Origin: Pseudomonas sp. MYb60
Lineage (GTDB): Bacteria; Pseudomonadota; Gammaproteobacteria; Pseudomonadales; Pseudomonadaceae
NCBI RefSeq assembly: GCF_002979555.1
Contig: NZ_PCOZ01000004.1
Location: 124,001-188,000, forward strand
Direction: 5' to 3'
DNA: 64,000 nt
Made by a program: the position numbers and the translations under genes. A model generated the notes under the pieces. The model made no database searches and was not told where the DNA came from. It saw only the letters and a list, made by a program, of their open reading frames with translations. Shown here piece by piece: positions 52,613-62,417 of the stretch. Position 1 is the stretch's first letter; each line of letters begins with the position of its first letter.

Positions 52613-54607
52613 TTATACTTCGCGATGTCTTTGAATGTGCATCCAATCAACGATTTCACCCTCGGGATTATAACCACTTACTGTCCCTTTAAGCAGCTGC
52701 CTAACTAGAGGGAAATCCCCTTCATCAACTGCGGCCAATAAGCTCTGCAATCTACTCTTTAAGCTCTCCCATGGTAGAAACTCTTCACTGGCACTCATTA
52801 TCATTGGGTGTCTAGTGGCGGCCACGTTGTCACCAATTAGTAATTCTTCGTACAATTTTTCCCCTGGGCGGAGGCCGCTAAAATTAATCAGAATATCGCC
52901 ATGAGGATTTTTTTCAGAACGGATACTCAAACCTGAAAGATGAATCATCTTCTCGGCCAATTCCACGATCTTTACTGGCTCCCCCATGTCAAGTACGAAG
53001 ACATCACCGCCCTGCCCCATCGACCCTGCTTGGATAACTAATTGGGCCGCTTCAGGAATTGTCATAAAGTAGCGTGTGATATTCGGGTGAGTTACCGTAA
53101 GCGGGCCGCCAGCCTGGATCTGCTTGTGAAATAACGGAATAACCGATCCTGAAGAGCCCAGGACGTTGCCAAACCGAACCATCGTGAAGCGGGTTTTATT
53201 TACACGCGAAACGTTCGATGCATCGCCGAAGAGAACTGGCGCTAACTCCCTACTCAAGCCCTGCAGTACTAATTCCGCCAGACGCTTCGTGCTACCCATA
53301 ACATTGGTTGGTCTTACCGCTTTGTCCGTCGAAATAAGAACGAAATTTTCGACTCCTGCCTGCAGGGCTGCCTGCGCTGTATTAAGAGTACCCATCACGT
53401 TGTTGAGAATGCCTTCGGCAATGTTGTGCTCCACCATGGGTACATGCTTGTAGGCAGCAGCGTGATAGACCGTATCAACGGACCAGGTCTTCATAATCTC
53501 CAGTAGTCGCCCAGGATGTCTAACCGACCCGAGAATGGGAAGTAGCTTAACGCTCAAGACCTCAGCTTGAACGCGTTGCTCAAGTTCAGACAGGATGCAA
53601 TAGAGGTTGTATTCGCCATGGTCAAATAACAATAAGTGCGTAGGACCGAGTGTCAATATTTGGCGGCAGAGCTCCGAACCAATCGAACCGCCGGCGCCGG
53701 TAACTAGCACTACGCGATTCTTGATGCATCGTTCGAGAAGTTCACTTTGGGCTGGAACAGGATCCCTTCCCAGCAGGTCAGCAATATCTACCTCTTGGAT
53801 ATCGTCGACTTTGACCCGACCGCTAGCCAGGTCCATGAAGCCGGGAACACTGCGTACGTGCAACGGGTACTCCTCAAGATACCCCAGTATTTCTCTACGC
53901 CGAGCACGCGTTGATGAAGGAATCGCCAATAACAGCTCTTCAGCGCCGGTTTCGTTGATCATGCGTTGAATGTGCTTTGGCTTGTAGACCAACAGGCCTG
54001 AAATAACGCGGTCTGTGATACTACTATCGTCATCAATAAATGCCACTGGACGCATCAGCTTGCCAAGGCGCAGTGCTGCCACCAGTTGATTCCCCGCTGC
54101 CCCTGCACCGTATATGACCACCTTGGGCAGTCCATCATCACGGTTAGTAAAGGGTACATGCTGTGCAGCTGCGAACCAGTCTCCCAGAAAGTATTGGCGC
54201 ATTGCTAAGCGCAGCCCCCCAATGATGACCATGCTTAGCCACCAATAATTGAATACGATTGATCGGGGGACCACTGTCTGATGGTTGCTGTACAGATAGA
54301 CCACCAATGCCAGCAACAACGCAGAAAGGCTGACCGCTTTGATGATGGCGATGAGCGCGTCATTGCCAAAATAACGCATTACAGCTCGATACATGCCGAA
54401 ATGGATAAAGAGGGGAATAGCAATCACAGGGGCACTGAGGAACAGCCACAGGTGGACAACGAAAGGATTGTTGAGGTCGTCAAATCCCAGCCGCACAACA
54501 AACGCCAACCAGAGGGCAGCCCAGACCAACACGATATCGGTAGCGACTTGCAGAAAGCGTTTTTGCCTACGCGGCAAGCCCACCAAACGGGTGCGTAAAT
54601 TAACCAT
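52613..54607 (-). CDS. wbpM: WbpM, membrane UDP-GlcNAc 4,6-dehydratase
   Basis: This is a 664-residue protein. Four N-terminal membrane helices (about 18-130) precede a CoA-binding-like domain (about 145-260) with GAGAAGNQLV. The C-terminal SDR domain has VTGAGGSIGSELCRQ and VLISTDKAVRPTNVMGSTKR, in which the Met-x3-Lys dyad of WbpM replaces Tyr-x3-Lys. It makes UDP-4-keto-6-deoxy-GlcNAc for D-QuiNAc/D-FucNAc. It closes the minus-strand half of the O-antigen locus, next to wbpL. Confidence 0.96.
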   Translation of the reverse strand: MVNLRTRLVGLPRRQKRFLQVATDIVLVWAALWLAFVVRLGFDDLNNPFVVHLWLFLSAPVIAIPLFIHFGMYRAVMRYFGNDALIAIIKAVSLSALLLALVVYLYSNHQTVVPRSIVFNYWWLSMVIIGGLRLAMRQYFLGDWFAAAQHVPFTNRDDGLPKVVIYGAGAAGNQLVAALRLGKLMRPVAFIDDDSSITDRVISGLLVYKPKHIQRMINETGAEELLLAIPSSTRARRREILGYLEEYPLHVRSVPGFMDLASGRVKVDDIQEVDIADLLGRDPVPAQSELLERCIKNRVVLVTGAGGSIGSELCRQILTLGPTHLLLFDHGEYNLYCILSELEQRVQAEVLSVKLLPILGSVRHPGRLLEIMKTWSVDTVYHAAAYKHVPMVEHNIAEGILNNVMGTLNTAQAALQAGVENFVLISTDKAVRPTNVMGSTKRLAELVLQGLSRELAPVLFGDASNVSRVNKTRFTMVRFGNVLGSSGSVIPLFHKQIQAGGPLTVTHPNITRYFMTIPEAAQLVIQAGSMGQGGDVFVLDMGEPVKIVELAEKMIHLSGLSIRSEKNPHGDILINFSGLRPGEKLYEELLIGDNVAATRHPMIMSASEEFLPWESLKSRLQSLLAAVDEGDFPLVRQLLKGTVSGYNPEGEIVDWMHIQRHREV

Positions 54608-54698
54608 AAACCCTTTTTATACCTCAGTCCTTTGTACCGCCAGCAAAAAACGGTACCTACCTGTATGTGCAGCGAGATGTCCAAACAATCTCAATTCA

Positions 54699-55715
54699 TT
54701 ATCCCGCTTTTTCCAACTCACCCGCATGAAACTTAATAGCCAATAGTACCAACGGAGCATAGGCCACAATCAGGGCGGTTAGACCATCGAAGCCCAATCC
54801 TACAAAAATACTGATTGGAAGTAGCCAAAACAGATTGATTGCCGTCACAGCCAGCGTAACCGGCAAATGACGTCCGGCCTTTCTAGCCGCGTACTGATAG
54901 GCATGGCTGCGGTGTGCTTCGTAGATTTTATCTCCTCGAAGCAGTCGCCGCCCCAGGGTGAAAGTCGCATCGACGATGAAGACGCCTAGCAAGATCAACC
55001 ACACCCAGAGCAACTCGCTGGCGGCCCAGGCGGCCTGCAAGGAAAGCACGCCCATCACGATGCCGATAAAGCCGCTGCCGGCGTCGCCCATGAAGATGCG
55101 CGCTGGCGGGAAATTCCAGTATAGGAAACCGATTACGGCAACCGCCAGGACGACTGGCGGCAAGATGATCTGGTCGTGGCCAGTGAGCCAATACACCAGG
55201 CTAGCCCCCAGGCATACACTGACTGCCTCAACACTGGCGATTCCATCTATGCCGTCCATGAAGTTGTAGAGATTGAGTACCCAGACCAAGTACACGGCGG
55301 CCAATAAGTGCCCAAGCCAGCCAAGGTCCAGATCAAACCCCATCAATTCAATGGTCGGCAATCCACCCATCCAGAAAAGCGCCCATCCCGCAGAAGAAAA
55401 GTGCGCCAAAAGCCGCCAACGCGCGGCCACATGGCCGTGGTCGTCCAGAAAACCGATCAGGGCAATCAATGCGCCACTACCGAGCAACGGCACGGCATCA
55501 GACCACTGCATCATCCCGGCGGATGCCAGCAGCGCCAATGCCGCGAGATAGGCGAGCACTACGGAGACGCCCCCTCCCCTTGGCGTGGGCACCGAGTGCG
55601 AGCTACGGCCATTGGGTATATCCATCAGGCTACGCGACAGTGCATAGCGCCGTAGCACCCATGTCAGTAAGAACGATGCAATCAGCACCGCGGTGAGCAC
55701 CACAAAGATGGCCAT
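54699..55715 (-). CDS. wbpL: WbpL, initiating sugar-phosphate transferase (MraY/WecA family)
   Basis: This is a 338-residue polytopic protein with about 11 helices. Family motifs are DIPNGRSSHSVPTPRGGG near the N-terminus, NLYNFMDGIDGIASVEA, MGDAGSGFIG and HRSHAYQYA. It transfers a 2-acetamido-6-deoxy-sugar phosphate to undecaprenyl phosphate to start each O-unit. The start at 55715 matches the family N-terminus; the frame to 55781 adds unlike residues and the ribosome site is weak. It lies between an SDR gene and wbpM, as in P. aeruginosa serotypes. Confidence 0.95.
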   Translation of the reverse strand: MAIFVVLTAVLIASFLLTWVLRRYALSRSLMDIPNGRSSHSVPTPRGGGVSVVLAYLAALALLASAGMMQWSDAVPLLGSGALIALIGFLDDHGHVAARWRLLAHFSSAGWALFWMGGLPTIELMGFDLDLGWLGHLLAAVYLVWVLNLYNFMDGIDGIASVEAVSVCLGASLVYWLTGHDQIILPPVVLAVAVIGFLYWNFPPARIFMGDAGSGFIGIVMGVLSLQAAWAASELLWVWLILLGVFIVDATFTLGRRLLRGDKIYEAHRSHAYQYAARKAGRHLPVTLAVTAINLFWLLPISIFVGLGFDGLTALIVAYAPLVLLAIKFHAGELEKAG

Positions 55716-55831
55716 TAGAGATTTAGTTCCTAAAACAGAATTCGTGCAAACCGCGCTCCGAGCAGCGTCTTGCCAATTCAATAGATAGAATTCGTACAGC
55801 CGCTGACGGGTCTTCTGGACCCATCGTCACG

Positions 55832-56788
55832 TCAAGGCCGCAAAAAATGCTGGGCGGTGTTCGACAAGGCTTGATCAACGCTAACGGGCGCAACCCAGCC
55901 AAGCAGTCGTTGGGTTTTGCCGATATCGACCTGCAATGAACCACACAGACGCTGGGACAGCGCCTTGCGTCCCAGCAGTGATGCGCCGGACTGGAGTACC
56001 CATGCAGGCACCGGTATCAACCGCGCGGGGACATCCAGAGCGACCGCCATTCTACGCAACAATTGGGTCGTCGAAAGATCCTCTCCGTCACTCACCAGGA
56101 AGGTTTCATTGGCAGCCGACGGATGCTCCACACAGGTGACAATGAGGTCCACGAGGTTATCCAAAGCCACCAGACTGCGTTGGTTGTTGATCGCTCCAAA
56201 AGGCAAAGGAACGCCTTTGTTCAACCAGCGCATCATGCTGAGAAAATTGGCTTTCACGCCTGGCCCATAGACCAGCGTTGGCCGAATAATGACAACTTCC
56301 ATGCCGGTTTGAGCAGCTAACAGCCGCAGAGCCTGCTCGGCTTCCATTTTGGAAACGCCATAGGGATCTGCCGGGGCTGGCTCTGCATCTGCCGTGTAGG
56401 GCGCGCCCAGGGCTGTACCCTCGCCATTGACCTTGATGGAGCTGACGAATACGAACCGTTTTACCCCCGCCTCAGCGGCCTGCCTGGCGAGCTGCAACGT
56501 ACCTTCAACATTGACTTTGCGAAATTCGGCCAATGGGTCTGCGCTGGTATCACTCATCACGTGCACACGGGCTGCGCAGTGAATGACGACCGCACATCCG
56601 GCGACAGCCTCGTTCCAGTCGGTCAACGCGTCGATTGAATTGACCTGAACCAGCTTTACTTTTTCTGGCACGTCAAGCCAAGCCTTACGCACTGCGATCA
56701 CGGATTCAAACTGAGAATCCTGTCGCAGCTTCTCCAGCACAGCCCGACCGACAAAGCCTGAAGCGCCGGTCAATAATACTTTTTTCAT
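55832..56788 (-). CDS. NAD-dependent epimerase/reductase (WbpV-like C4 reductase)
   Basis: This is a 318-residue extended SDR. It has TGASGFVGRAVLEKL at the start, FVSSIKVNGEGT, DPYGVSKMEAE (YxxxK) and RPTLVYGPGVKANFL. The neighbourhood (before wbpL and wbpM) is where Pseudomonas loci keep the reductase that turns the WbpM product into UDP-D-QuiNAc or UDP-D-FucNAc, so that role is inferred. It overlaps the upstream transferase gene by 4 bp (ATGA). Confidence 0.85.
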   Translation of the reverse strand: MKKVLLTGASGFVGRAVLEKLRQDSQFESVIAVRKAWLDVPEKVKLVQVNSIDALTDWNEAVAGCAVVIHCAARVHVMSDTSADPLAEFRKVNVEGTLQLARQAAEAGVKRFVFVSSIKVNGEGTALGAPYTADAEPAPADPYGVSKMEAEQALRLLAAQTGMEVVIIRPTLVYGPGVKANFLSMMRWLNKGVPLPFGAINNQRSLVALDNLVDLIVTCVEHPSAANETFLVSDGEDLSTTQLLRRMAVALDVPARLIPVPAWVLQSGASLLGRKALSQRLCGSLQVDIGKTQRLLGWVAPVSVDQALSNTAQHFLRP

Positions 56789-58053
56789 CGACGATCTCTG
56801 CGCCTCAGGGTGGCCTTTCTGAATAGCGCCTCAAGGCGATCAAACAAGGTCACTTTGGAAAAATGCTCAAGATAATAGTCGCGGCCCGAGCGGCCCATTT
56901 TTTCGAGTTCTGGCGCCGACAAACCGCCCATGGTACGCACGATGTCTGCCAGCCCCGATGCATCGCCAGAGCCACACGCCATGCCGGCACCCGACTCAAC
57001 GACAACCCTGGCTGCTTCACCATCAATCATCGCGATAATCGGCTTGCCCGATGCCAGATAAGCCTGAACCTTACCCGGAATGGTCTTTTCGAATACTTCA
57101 TTGGTTTTGAGCGAAACCAGTAAGGCGTCAGCAACGGCGAAGAGTGCCGGCATTTTTTCCAAAGGATGCCGTCCCAACAAAAGGACATTGTCCAACTGAT
57201 GCTCCGTTACGTGCGCCTTCAACCAATCACTGGCCCGACCATCGCCGACGATCACCCAGCGCACTGGCAAGTCTGGCTCCAGGGCCTTGGCTGCTTGCAG
57301 GATCGCTGGGAAATCCTGAGCCTCTCCGAGATTGCCGGCGAAGACTATAGTAAAGACTGAATCGTCACGCTGGAGCAGGTCAGAAGCGACCCTCACATCA
57401 CCGGAAAAGTCATCTTCAGCCCAACTGGGGAAGTACACCAGCCGGTCGCTCGATATGGATCGGGTGCAGTACTTTCTGACATTCTCGTCAAAAGAGCGCG
57501 ATTGCAGCAGCAGATAGTCGGTCCGGTTGTAGATCCAGGACACCATCTTGCCTACGAGCCCAAGCAGTTTCGGATGTTTGACAATACCAACCGCACTCAG
57601 TGTTTCAGGCCACAAATCAAGGACCCAGACAAACACCGGCGCCTTCTTTAGACGGCCAATCACGATCGCAGGGATCGCGGCCATGATCGGGGATACGGCG
57701 TAGACAAAGATCGAATCGAACGACTGACCACGTAACTTGTAGCTGCCAATCGTCGATGCGCTGGTAAAAAATGAAAGGTAATTCAAGGCCAGCGTGATGC
57801 TGCGCTTGCCCCTTGCCAACATCGGAACGCGGATGACGTTCGCGCCCTGATAGTGTGAAAAACGTGCTGGATCCTGCAAAAAGTCTGCATACACCTGCCC
57901 TTCCGGGTAGTTGGGCAATCCTGTCAACACAGTCACTTCGTGGCCTTTGGCAACAAAGCCTTCGACCATGTTGTTGATTCGCATGTTCTCTGGCCAAAAA
58001 TACTGGGTAACTACCAGAATCTTGAGCGGTTTTTCCTGGGCGATGCTATTCAA
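56785..58053 (-). CDS. wbuB: glycosyltransferase WbuB (L-FucNAc transferase)
   Basis: This is a 422-residue GT-B transferase. It begins KILVVTQYFWPENMRINNMVEGF and has FVYAVSPIMAAIPA, WVLDLWPETLSAVG and FAGNLGEAQDFPAIL. The donor site is NEVFEKTIPGKVQAYLASGKPII. These match WbuB-type enzymes that add L-FucNAc to the lipid-linked first sugar. The gene directly follows the UDP-L-FucNAc genes (wbjD stop adjacent to its start). N-terminal residues up to EKP may be variable. Confidence 0.92.
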   Translation of the reverse strand: MNSIAQEKPLKILVVTQYFWPENMRINNMVEGFVAKGHEVTVLTGLPNYPEGQVYADFLQDPARFSHYQGANVIRVPMLARGKRSITLALNYLSFFTSASTIGSYKLRGQSFDSIFVYAVSPIMAAIPAIVIGRLKKAPVFVWVLDLWPETLSAVGIVKHPKLLGLVGKMVSWIYNRTDYLLLQSRSFDENVRKYCTRSISSDRLVYFPSWAEDDFSGDVRVASDLLQRDDSVFTIVFAGNLGEAQDFPAILQAAKALEPDLPVRWVIVGDGRASDWLKAHVTEHQLDNVLLLGRHPLEKMPALFAVADALLVSLKTNEVFEKTIPGKVQAYLASGKPIIAMIDGEAARVVVESGAGMACGSGDASGLADIVRTMGGLSAPELEKMGRSGRDYYLEHFSKVTLFDRLEALFRKATLRRRDRR

Positions 58054-59184
58054 TCAGTATTGCTTCCATACAGTGCGCATGACGTAATCGCGATAGCTGT
58101 GGATGATCCTCACAACCTTCTCGGCCACGTTCGGCATGCTGTAATCCGTCACCAGCCGCAGTGTACGTTCTTCACCGACCGCCTGGCTTTCCAGCAGCTC
58201 AAGGCCTTGCATGGCACGTTCGACTTCCAGGCCGACCATCATCACTGCCGCCTCTTCCATACCTTCCGGACGCTCGTGCGCTTCACGCAGGTTCAGCGCT
58301 GGGAAATTAAGGATGGACGACTCTTCATTGATTGTCCCGCTATCGGACAGCACTGCCTTGGACGTCAACTGAAGCTTGTTGTAATCCTTGAAACCCAGGG
58401 GCTTGAGCAACTGCACATTTTTGTGAAACGTCACTCCCATGGCATCTACACGCTTCTGGGTGCGCGGATGCGTTGTCACGATTACCGGGAGATCGTAATG
58501 GGCAGCAACGGTATTCAATACGTCGACGAGTTTGAGGAAGTTCTTGTCGGAGTCGATATTCTCTTCACGGTGGGCGCTGACGACAAAGAACTTGCCCGCT
58601 TCCAGACCGAGACGCGCCAGTACGTCTGAAGCTTCAATCCCATCACGGTAGTAATTGAGCACCTCAAACATCGGGCTACCGGTCTTGATGACCATGTCCG
58701 GCGGCAAGCCTTCACGCAACAGGTAATCACGCGCGATCGTGCTGTAGGTGAGGTTGATGTCTGCCGTATGGTCGACAATGCGGCGATTGATCTCTTCCGG
58801 CACGCGCATATCGAAGCAGCGGTTACCAGCCTCCATATGAAAAGTAGGGATCTTGCGACGCTTGGCCGGAATGACTGCCATGCAACTGTTGGTATCACCC
58901 AATACCAGCAATGCCTCTGGCTTTTCTTCTTCAAGTACGCGGTCCACAGCAATGATCACATTACCGATGGTTTGCGCCCCGCTGGCACCTGCTGCATTGA
59001 GGAAATGATCGGGCTTGCGGATGCCAAGATCCAGAAAGAAGATCTCGTTCAGCTCGTAATCGTAATTCTGCCCGGTATGCACCAGGACATGCTCACAGTG
59101 CTTGTCCAGCGCTGCCATGACCCGTGACAAACGGATAATTTCCGGACGAGTGCCTACGACGGTGACCACTTTCAACTTTTTCAT
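58054..59184 (-). CDS. wbjD: UDP-L-FucNAc-forming 2-epimerase (WbjD/CapG/Fnl3)
   Basis: This is a 376-residue UDP-GlcNAc-2-epimerase-fold enzyme. It begins KLKVVTVVGTRPEIIRLSR and has HTGQNYDYELNEIFF, VLGDTNSCM, FHMEAGNRCFDMRVPEEINRR and SDSGTINEESSILNFPALNLR. It performs the final C2 epimerisation, UDP-L-PneNAc to UDP-L-FucNAc. The start at 59184 gives the exact family length; 59235 would add 17 residues. It lies 56 bp from wbjC. Confidence 0.95.
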   Translation of the reverse strand: MKKLKVVTVVGTRPEIIRLSRVMAALDKHCEHVLVHTGQNYDYELNEIFFLDLGIRKPDHFLNAAGASGAQTIGNVIIAVDRVLEEEKPEALLVLGDTNSCMAVIPAKRRKIPTFHMEAGNRCFDMRVPEEINRRIVDHTADINLTYSTIARDYLLREGLPPDMVIKTGSPMFEVLNYYRDGIEASDVLARLGLEAGKFFVVSAHREENIDSDKNFLKLVDVLNTVAAHYDLPVIVTTHPRTQKRVDAMGVTFHKNVQLLKPLGFKDYNKLQLTSKAVLSDSGTINEESSILNFPALNLREAHERPEGMEEAAVMMVGLEVERAMQGLELLESQAVGEERTLRLVTDYSMPNVAEKVVRIIHSYRDYVMRTVWKQY

Positions 59185-59240
59185 TTCAACACTCTTTCCA
59201 GAATCATAAGCGTAGGGACTTGCCCCGGTTTGCATCAGGC

Positions 59241-60359
59241 TCAGGCGTGAGTCCCAACCGGTAATGCAAAAGTATCCGGACGTTCACGATCAAAAATTTC
59301 GTTGGCCCACAGCATAACGATCATCTCATCATCACCGACGTTCGTAATATCGTGGGTCCAGCCTGGCACTGTTTCTACAATGCGTGGTTGCTCGCCCTGG
59401 GTGAACAACTCGTAGAACTCACCCGACACAATATGGCGGAAGCGGAAGCAGGCATTGCCTTTGATGACCAGGAACTTCTCGGTTTTACTGTGATGGTAAT
59501 GTCCACCGCGCGTAATTCCAGGATGAGCAGTGAAATAAGAAAACTGCCCACTGTCCTTGGTCTTCAGCATTTCGACAAATACGCCGCGCGGGTCGCCGTA
59601 CTTCGGGACCTCATAGGTGAACTGCTCGACAGGCAAGTAACTCACGTAAGTCGAATACAGCGCACGCACCAGTCCAGTACCTACCGGCTCGCTGATCAGC
59701 GTGGCGCGACTCTCGTGGAATGCGTGCAATTGATCCGCCAACTCCCCCACCGTCACGCGGTACACGGGTCGAACTTCATTGACCGCGTCGATGGACACTC
59801 CGGCATCCATCGCCACAATGAAAGATTCGATGACATCATCGATGTAGACCAGGCTGACTTCAGCTTGCCGATCATTAACCTGAATCGGTAATCCCCGCGT
59901 GATGTTGTGGCAAAAAGTCGCCACAGCGGAGTTGTAATCGGGCCGTGCCCACTTACCGAACACATTCGGCAAGCGCAGTACATGAACCGTGGAGCCGTGG
60001 CTAAGGTGCAAGTCTTCCAATAGCTGCTCGGCAGCCCGCTTGCTGACCCCGTAGGGATTGTCGCGTTCGGCCTGAATCGAGGAGGTATATAAGACGGGTA
60101 TGGGCTTGCCACTCGCCTTGATCGCGTCACAAAGCGCGGATGTCAGGTCCGTGTTGCCCACCTTGAATTCGTCCTGAGACTGCGGTCGATTGACCCCGGC
60201 CAAGTGAAAAACAAAGTCAGTATCGGCCACCATCGAAGGCAATTGGGCGAGGCTGTTTTCCCGGGTAAAGGGCACAACCTGTATATCCTTTCGCTCACTC
60301 AAGTGCGCAATCAGGTTTTTGCCAACAAAACCGTTGGCCCCGGTGATCAATACCTTCAT
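59241..60359 (-). CDS. wbjC: bifunctional reductase/epimerase WbjC (CapF/Fnl2)
   Basis: This is a 372-residue two-domain protein. The N-terminal SDR domain (about 1-240) starts VLITGANGFVGKNLIAHL and contains NPYGVSKRAAEQL. The C-terminal cupin domain (about 250-365) has HPGITRGGHYHHSKTEKFLVIKG with metal-binding His residues. In CapF the cupin does C3 epimerisation and the SDR reduces C4, making UDP-L-pneumosamine. It is 3 bp from wbjB. Confidence 0.96.
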   Translation of the reverse strand: MKVLITGANGFVGKNLIAHLSERKDIQVVPFTRENSLAQLPSMVADTDFVFHLAGVNRPQSQDEFKVGNTDLTSALCDAIKASGKPIPVLYTSSIQAERDNPYGVSKRAAEQLLEDLHLSHGSTVHVLRLPNVFGKWARPDYNSAVATFCHNITRGLPIQVNDRQAEVSLVYIDDVIESFIVAMDAGVSIDAVNEVRPVYRVTVGELADQLHAFHESRATLISEPVGTGLVRALYSTYVSYLPVEQFTYEVPKYGDPRGVFVEMLKTKDSGQFSYFTAHPGITRGGHYHHSKTEKFLVIKGNACFRFRHIVSGEFYELFTQGEQPRIVETVPGWTHDITNVGDDEMIVMLWANEIFDRERPDTFALPVGTHA

Positions 60360-60362
60360 GAC

Positions 60363-61397
60363 TCACTCCTCCGGCGTAGCATGTTCGCCACGCTGGATAG
60401 CCTGCATGAAATCGAGCTTGAGCAAGAGACGCTGCATGCCAGCCACATCCAACCTTTCGGTGTTATGGGAGTTGTAGTCTTCAGTTCGAGAGATTTTTTC
60501 TTCGCCCAGCTCCACGAACTTGGAGTAGTTCAGGTCGCGCAAATCTGGAGGCACACGGTAGTAGTCACCCTTGTCTTCGGCGCACGCCATCTCTTCACGA
60601 CTGAGGAGTGCTTCAAACAGCTTCTCACCGTGTCGAGTGCCGATGACTTGTATCGGATGCTCAGGCTTGCCAACCATCGCGGTGAGTGCCTTGGCGAGGA
60701 TCTCGACTGTAGCCGCCGGCGCTTTTTGCACGAAGAGATCGCCATTGCGACCGTGCTCGAAGGCATACAACACCAGGTCCACGGCATCCGCGAGTGTCAT
60801 CATGAAACGCGTCATGTTCGGGTCGGTCAGGGTCAATGCCTGATCCGCTCGAATCTGCTCGATAAACAAAGGAATCACAGAACCACGGGAAGCCATGACG
60901 TTACCGTAGCGAGTACCGCAGATGACGGTTTTTTCGTCATCCACATTGCGGGACTTGGCAACCATCACCTTTTCCATCATCGCCTTGGATATGCCCATGG
61001 CATTGATAGGGTAGACCGCCTTGTCGGTGCTCAGGCATACCACACGCTTAACGGTGTTCTGAATGGCGGCTTCGAGCACATTCTCAGTGCCGATGATATT
61101 GGTCTTGACCGCTTCCATCGGGTGAAACTCACAGGAAGGAACCTGCTTGAGCGCTGCGGCGTGAAAAATATAGTCAACACCGCGGGTGGCGTTAAGGACA
61201 CTTTGATAGTCGCGAACATCGCCAATATAGAATTTCAGCTTGGGGTTGGCGTAACGCTTGCGCATATCATCTTGCTTCTTCTCATCTCGACTGAAGATGC
61301 GAATTTCAGCAATATCACTGTCGAGGAAGCGTTTAAGAACCGCATTACCGAAAGAGCCGGTACCGCCAGTGATAAGAAGCGTTTTTCCGCTAAACAT
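60363..61397 (-). CDS. wbjB: UDP-GlcNAc 4,6-dehydratase/5-epimerase WbjB (CapE/Fnl1)
   Basis: This is a 344-residue soluble SDR. It begins FSGKTLLITGGTGSFGNAVLKRF and has IFHAAALKQVPSCEFHPMEAVKTN and LSTDKAVYPINAMGISKAMMEK (Met-x3-Lys). It is the first enzyme of UDP-L-FucNAc synthesis. AGGACC lies 4 bp before ATG 61397, which is clearly better than the extension to 61517. It is the first gene of the minus-strand half of the O-antigen locus. Confidence 0.96.
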   Translation of the reverse strand: MFSGKTLLITGGTGSFGNAVLKRFLDSDIAEIRIFSRDEKKQDDMRKRYANPKLKFYIGDVRDYQSVLNATRGVDYIFHAAALKQVPSCEFHPMEAVKTNIIGTENVLEAAIQNTVKRVVCLSTDKAVYPINAMGISKAMMEKVMVAKSRNVDDEKTVICGTRYGNVMASRGSVIPLFIEQIRADQALTLTDPNMTRFMMTLADAVDLVLYAFEHGRNGDLFVQKAPAATVEILAKALTAMVGKPEHPIQVIGTRHGEKLFEALLSREEMACAEDKGDYYRVPPDLRDLNYSKFVELGEEKISRTEDYNSHNTERLDVAGMQRLLLKLDFMQAIQRGEHATPEE

Positions 61398-61733
61398 AAT
61401 AGGTCCTAGAGCAACCCGCACAGCACGACAAGCTTTTAGCCGGCCACTCACCTCAAAACCTGCTGACCAACATAACCTACTCGCCCCCGGCATTGGCTCG
61501 GAGGTCGAGAGGCTCAAGGAAAACGTCGAAGCTGGCTGGCATGCAGGCTGAAAAATCAGCTATGTGTGGTGCAGTTAAAGATGAAGGGGTTGAAATTGAT
61601 CACTATTTTAAGCCCTGCACCCTCAAAGTCAAAAGCGATCACGGATACGTGACGTCCAGCCACCTGCCACAGGGCGACTGATATCTGAATCCCCCAGGCA
61701 AGACGGGGGAGCGCTGGCAGCGCTTGGCAACGG
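61398..61733. other. 336-bp region between lapA-like and wbjB: O-antigen promoter side
   Basis: No gene was seen. The promoter of the wbj-wbp operon should lie here on the minus strand. A hairpin CCCCC/GGGGG at 61689-61709 may end the lapA-like transcript, but the T-run is poor. I found no JUMPstart element. Confidence 0.5.
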
Positions 61734-61964
61734 CTAGCTCTTCAAACCCGAACGATTACGCCCGAGCAACAGGCTCAATGCAGGCCCGACAGCCAAACCA
61801 GCGATCAACGCCAGTGTCACGAACACTGATACTGGAAACTCAGCCGTGGTCCAGCCGAGAAAAGATAATGACGCGGCTTGTTGGTTCTCCAGCACAAAGG
61901 CCACTACAACCAGAGCCAATAACAGGACGAACACTGCCAATAAAACGCGCTTGAATCTAAGCAT
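61734..61964 (-). CDS. LapA-domain (DUF1049) small membrane protein
   Basis: This is a 76-residue protein with two hydrophobic helices (about 6-26 and 43-64) and a conserved VLENQQAASLSFLGW segment between them. It has a basic tail. It is the LPS-assembly protein A/DUF1049 type, often located between ihfB and the O-antigen genes. It is thought to help LPS transport or assembly together with LapB. It lies 24 bp downstream of ihfB, probably co-transcribed. Confidence 0.88.
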   Translation of the reverse strand: MLRFKRVLLAVFVLLLALVVVAFVLENQQAASLSFLGWTTAEFPVSVFVTLALIAGLAVGPALSLLLGRNRSGLKS

Positions 61965-61988
61965 GATCTTCTCCGAGGCGAAATTGAA

Positions 61989-62285
61989 TCAAAGCCCCTC
62001 TTCTTCATCCTCATTCACCCGATCCCGCAATTCCTTCCCCGGCTTGAAATGAGGGACGAATTTGCCATCGAGGCTCACCGATTGCCCGGTCTTCGGGTTA
62101 CGGCCCACGCGGGGTGCGCGGTAGTGGAGGGAGAAGCTGCCGAACCCGCGGATCTCAATGCGATCTCCGGTGGCCAGGCATTGGGACATTTGTTCGAGCA
62201 TGGTCTTGATGGCCAGCTCTACATCCTTGGATGAAAGCAGCCCTTGATGGGTGACAATTCGTTCGATCAACTCCGACTTCGTCAT
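61989..62285 (-). CDS. ihfB: integration host factor subunit beta
   Basis: This is a 98-residue DNA-bending protein. It begins [28 protein letters not shown], and the beta arm contains [25 protein letters not shown] with the intercalating Pro. It pairs with IhfA to bend DNA. In Pseudomonas it follows rpsA, as here. Confidence 0.97.
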   Translation of the reverse strand: MTKSELIERIVTHQGLLSSKDVELAIKTMLEQMSQCLATGDRIEIRGFGSFSLHYRAPRVGRNPKTGQSVSLDGKFVPHFKPGKELRDRVNEDEEEGL

Positions 62286-62417
62286 ATTTTTCCCTTCTTT
62301 TTCAAGCAGCTAGGAAAAGCGCTTCGAAGGTTTTAGCATGACTTGATGTATTTGAACAGCCCAGTCGGTAACTTATCCGCAGGATAAATGGCGAACTGCT
62401 ATAGGGCGTTTGCCGCC

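Noticed and set aside
60204..61409. 401-codon plus-strand frame opposite wbjB/wbjC
   Set aside because: Antisense shadow; both wbj genes show intact motifs on the minus strand.
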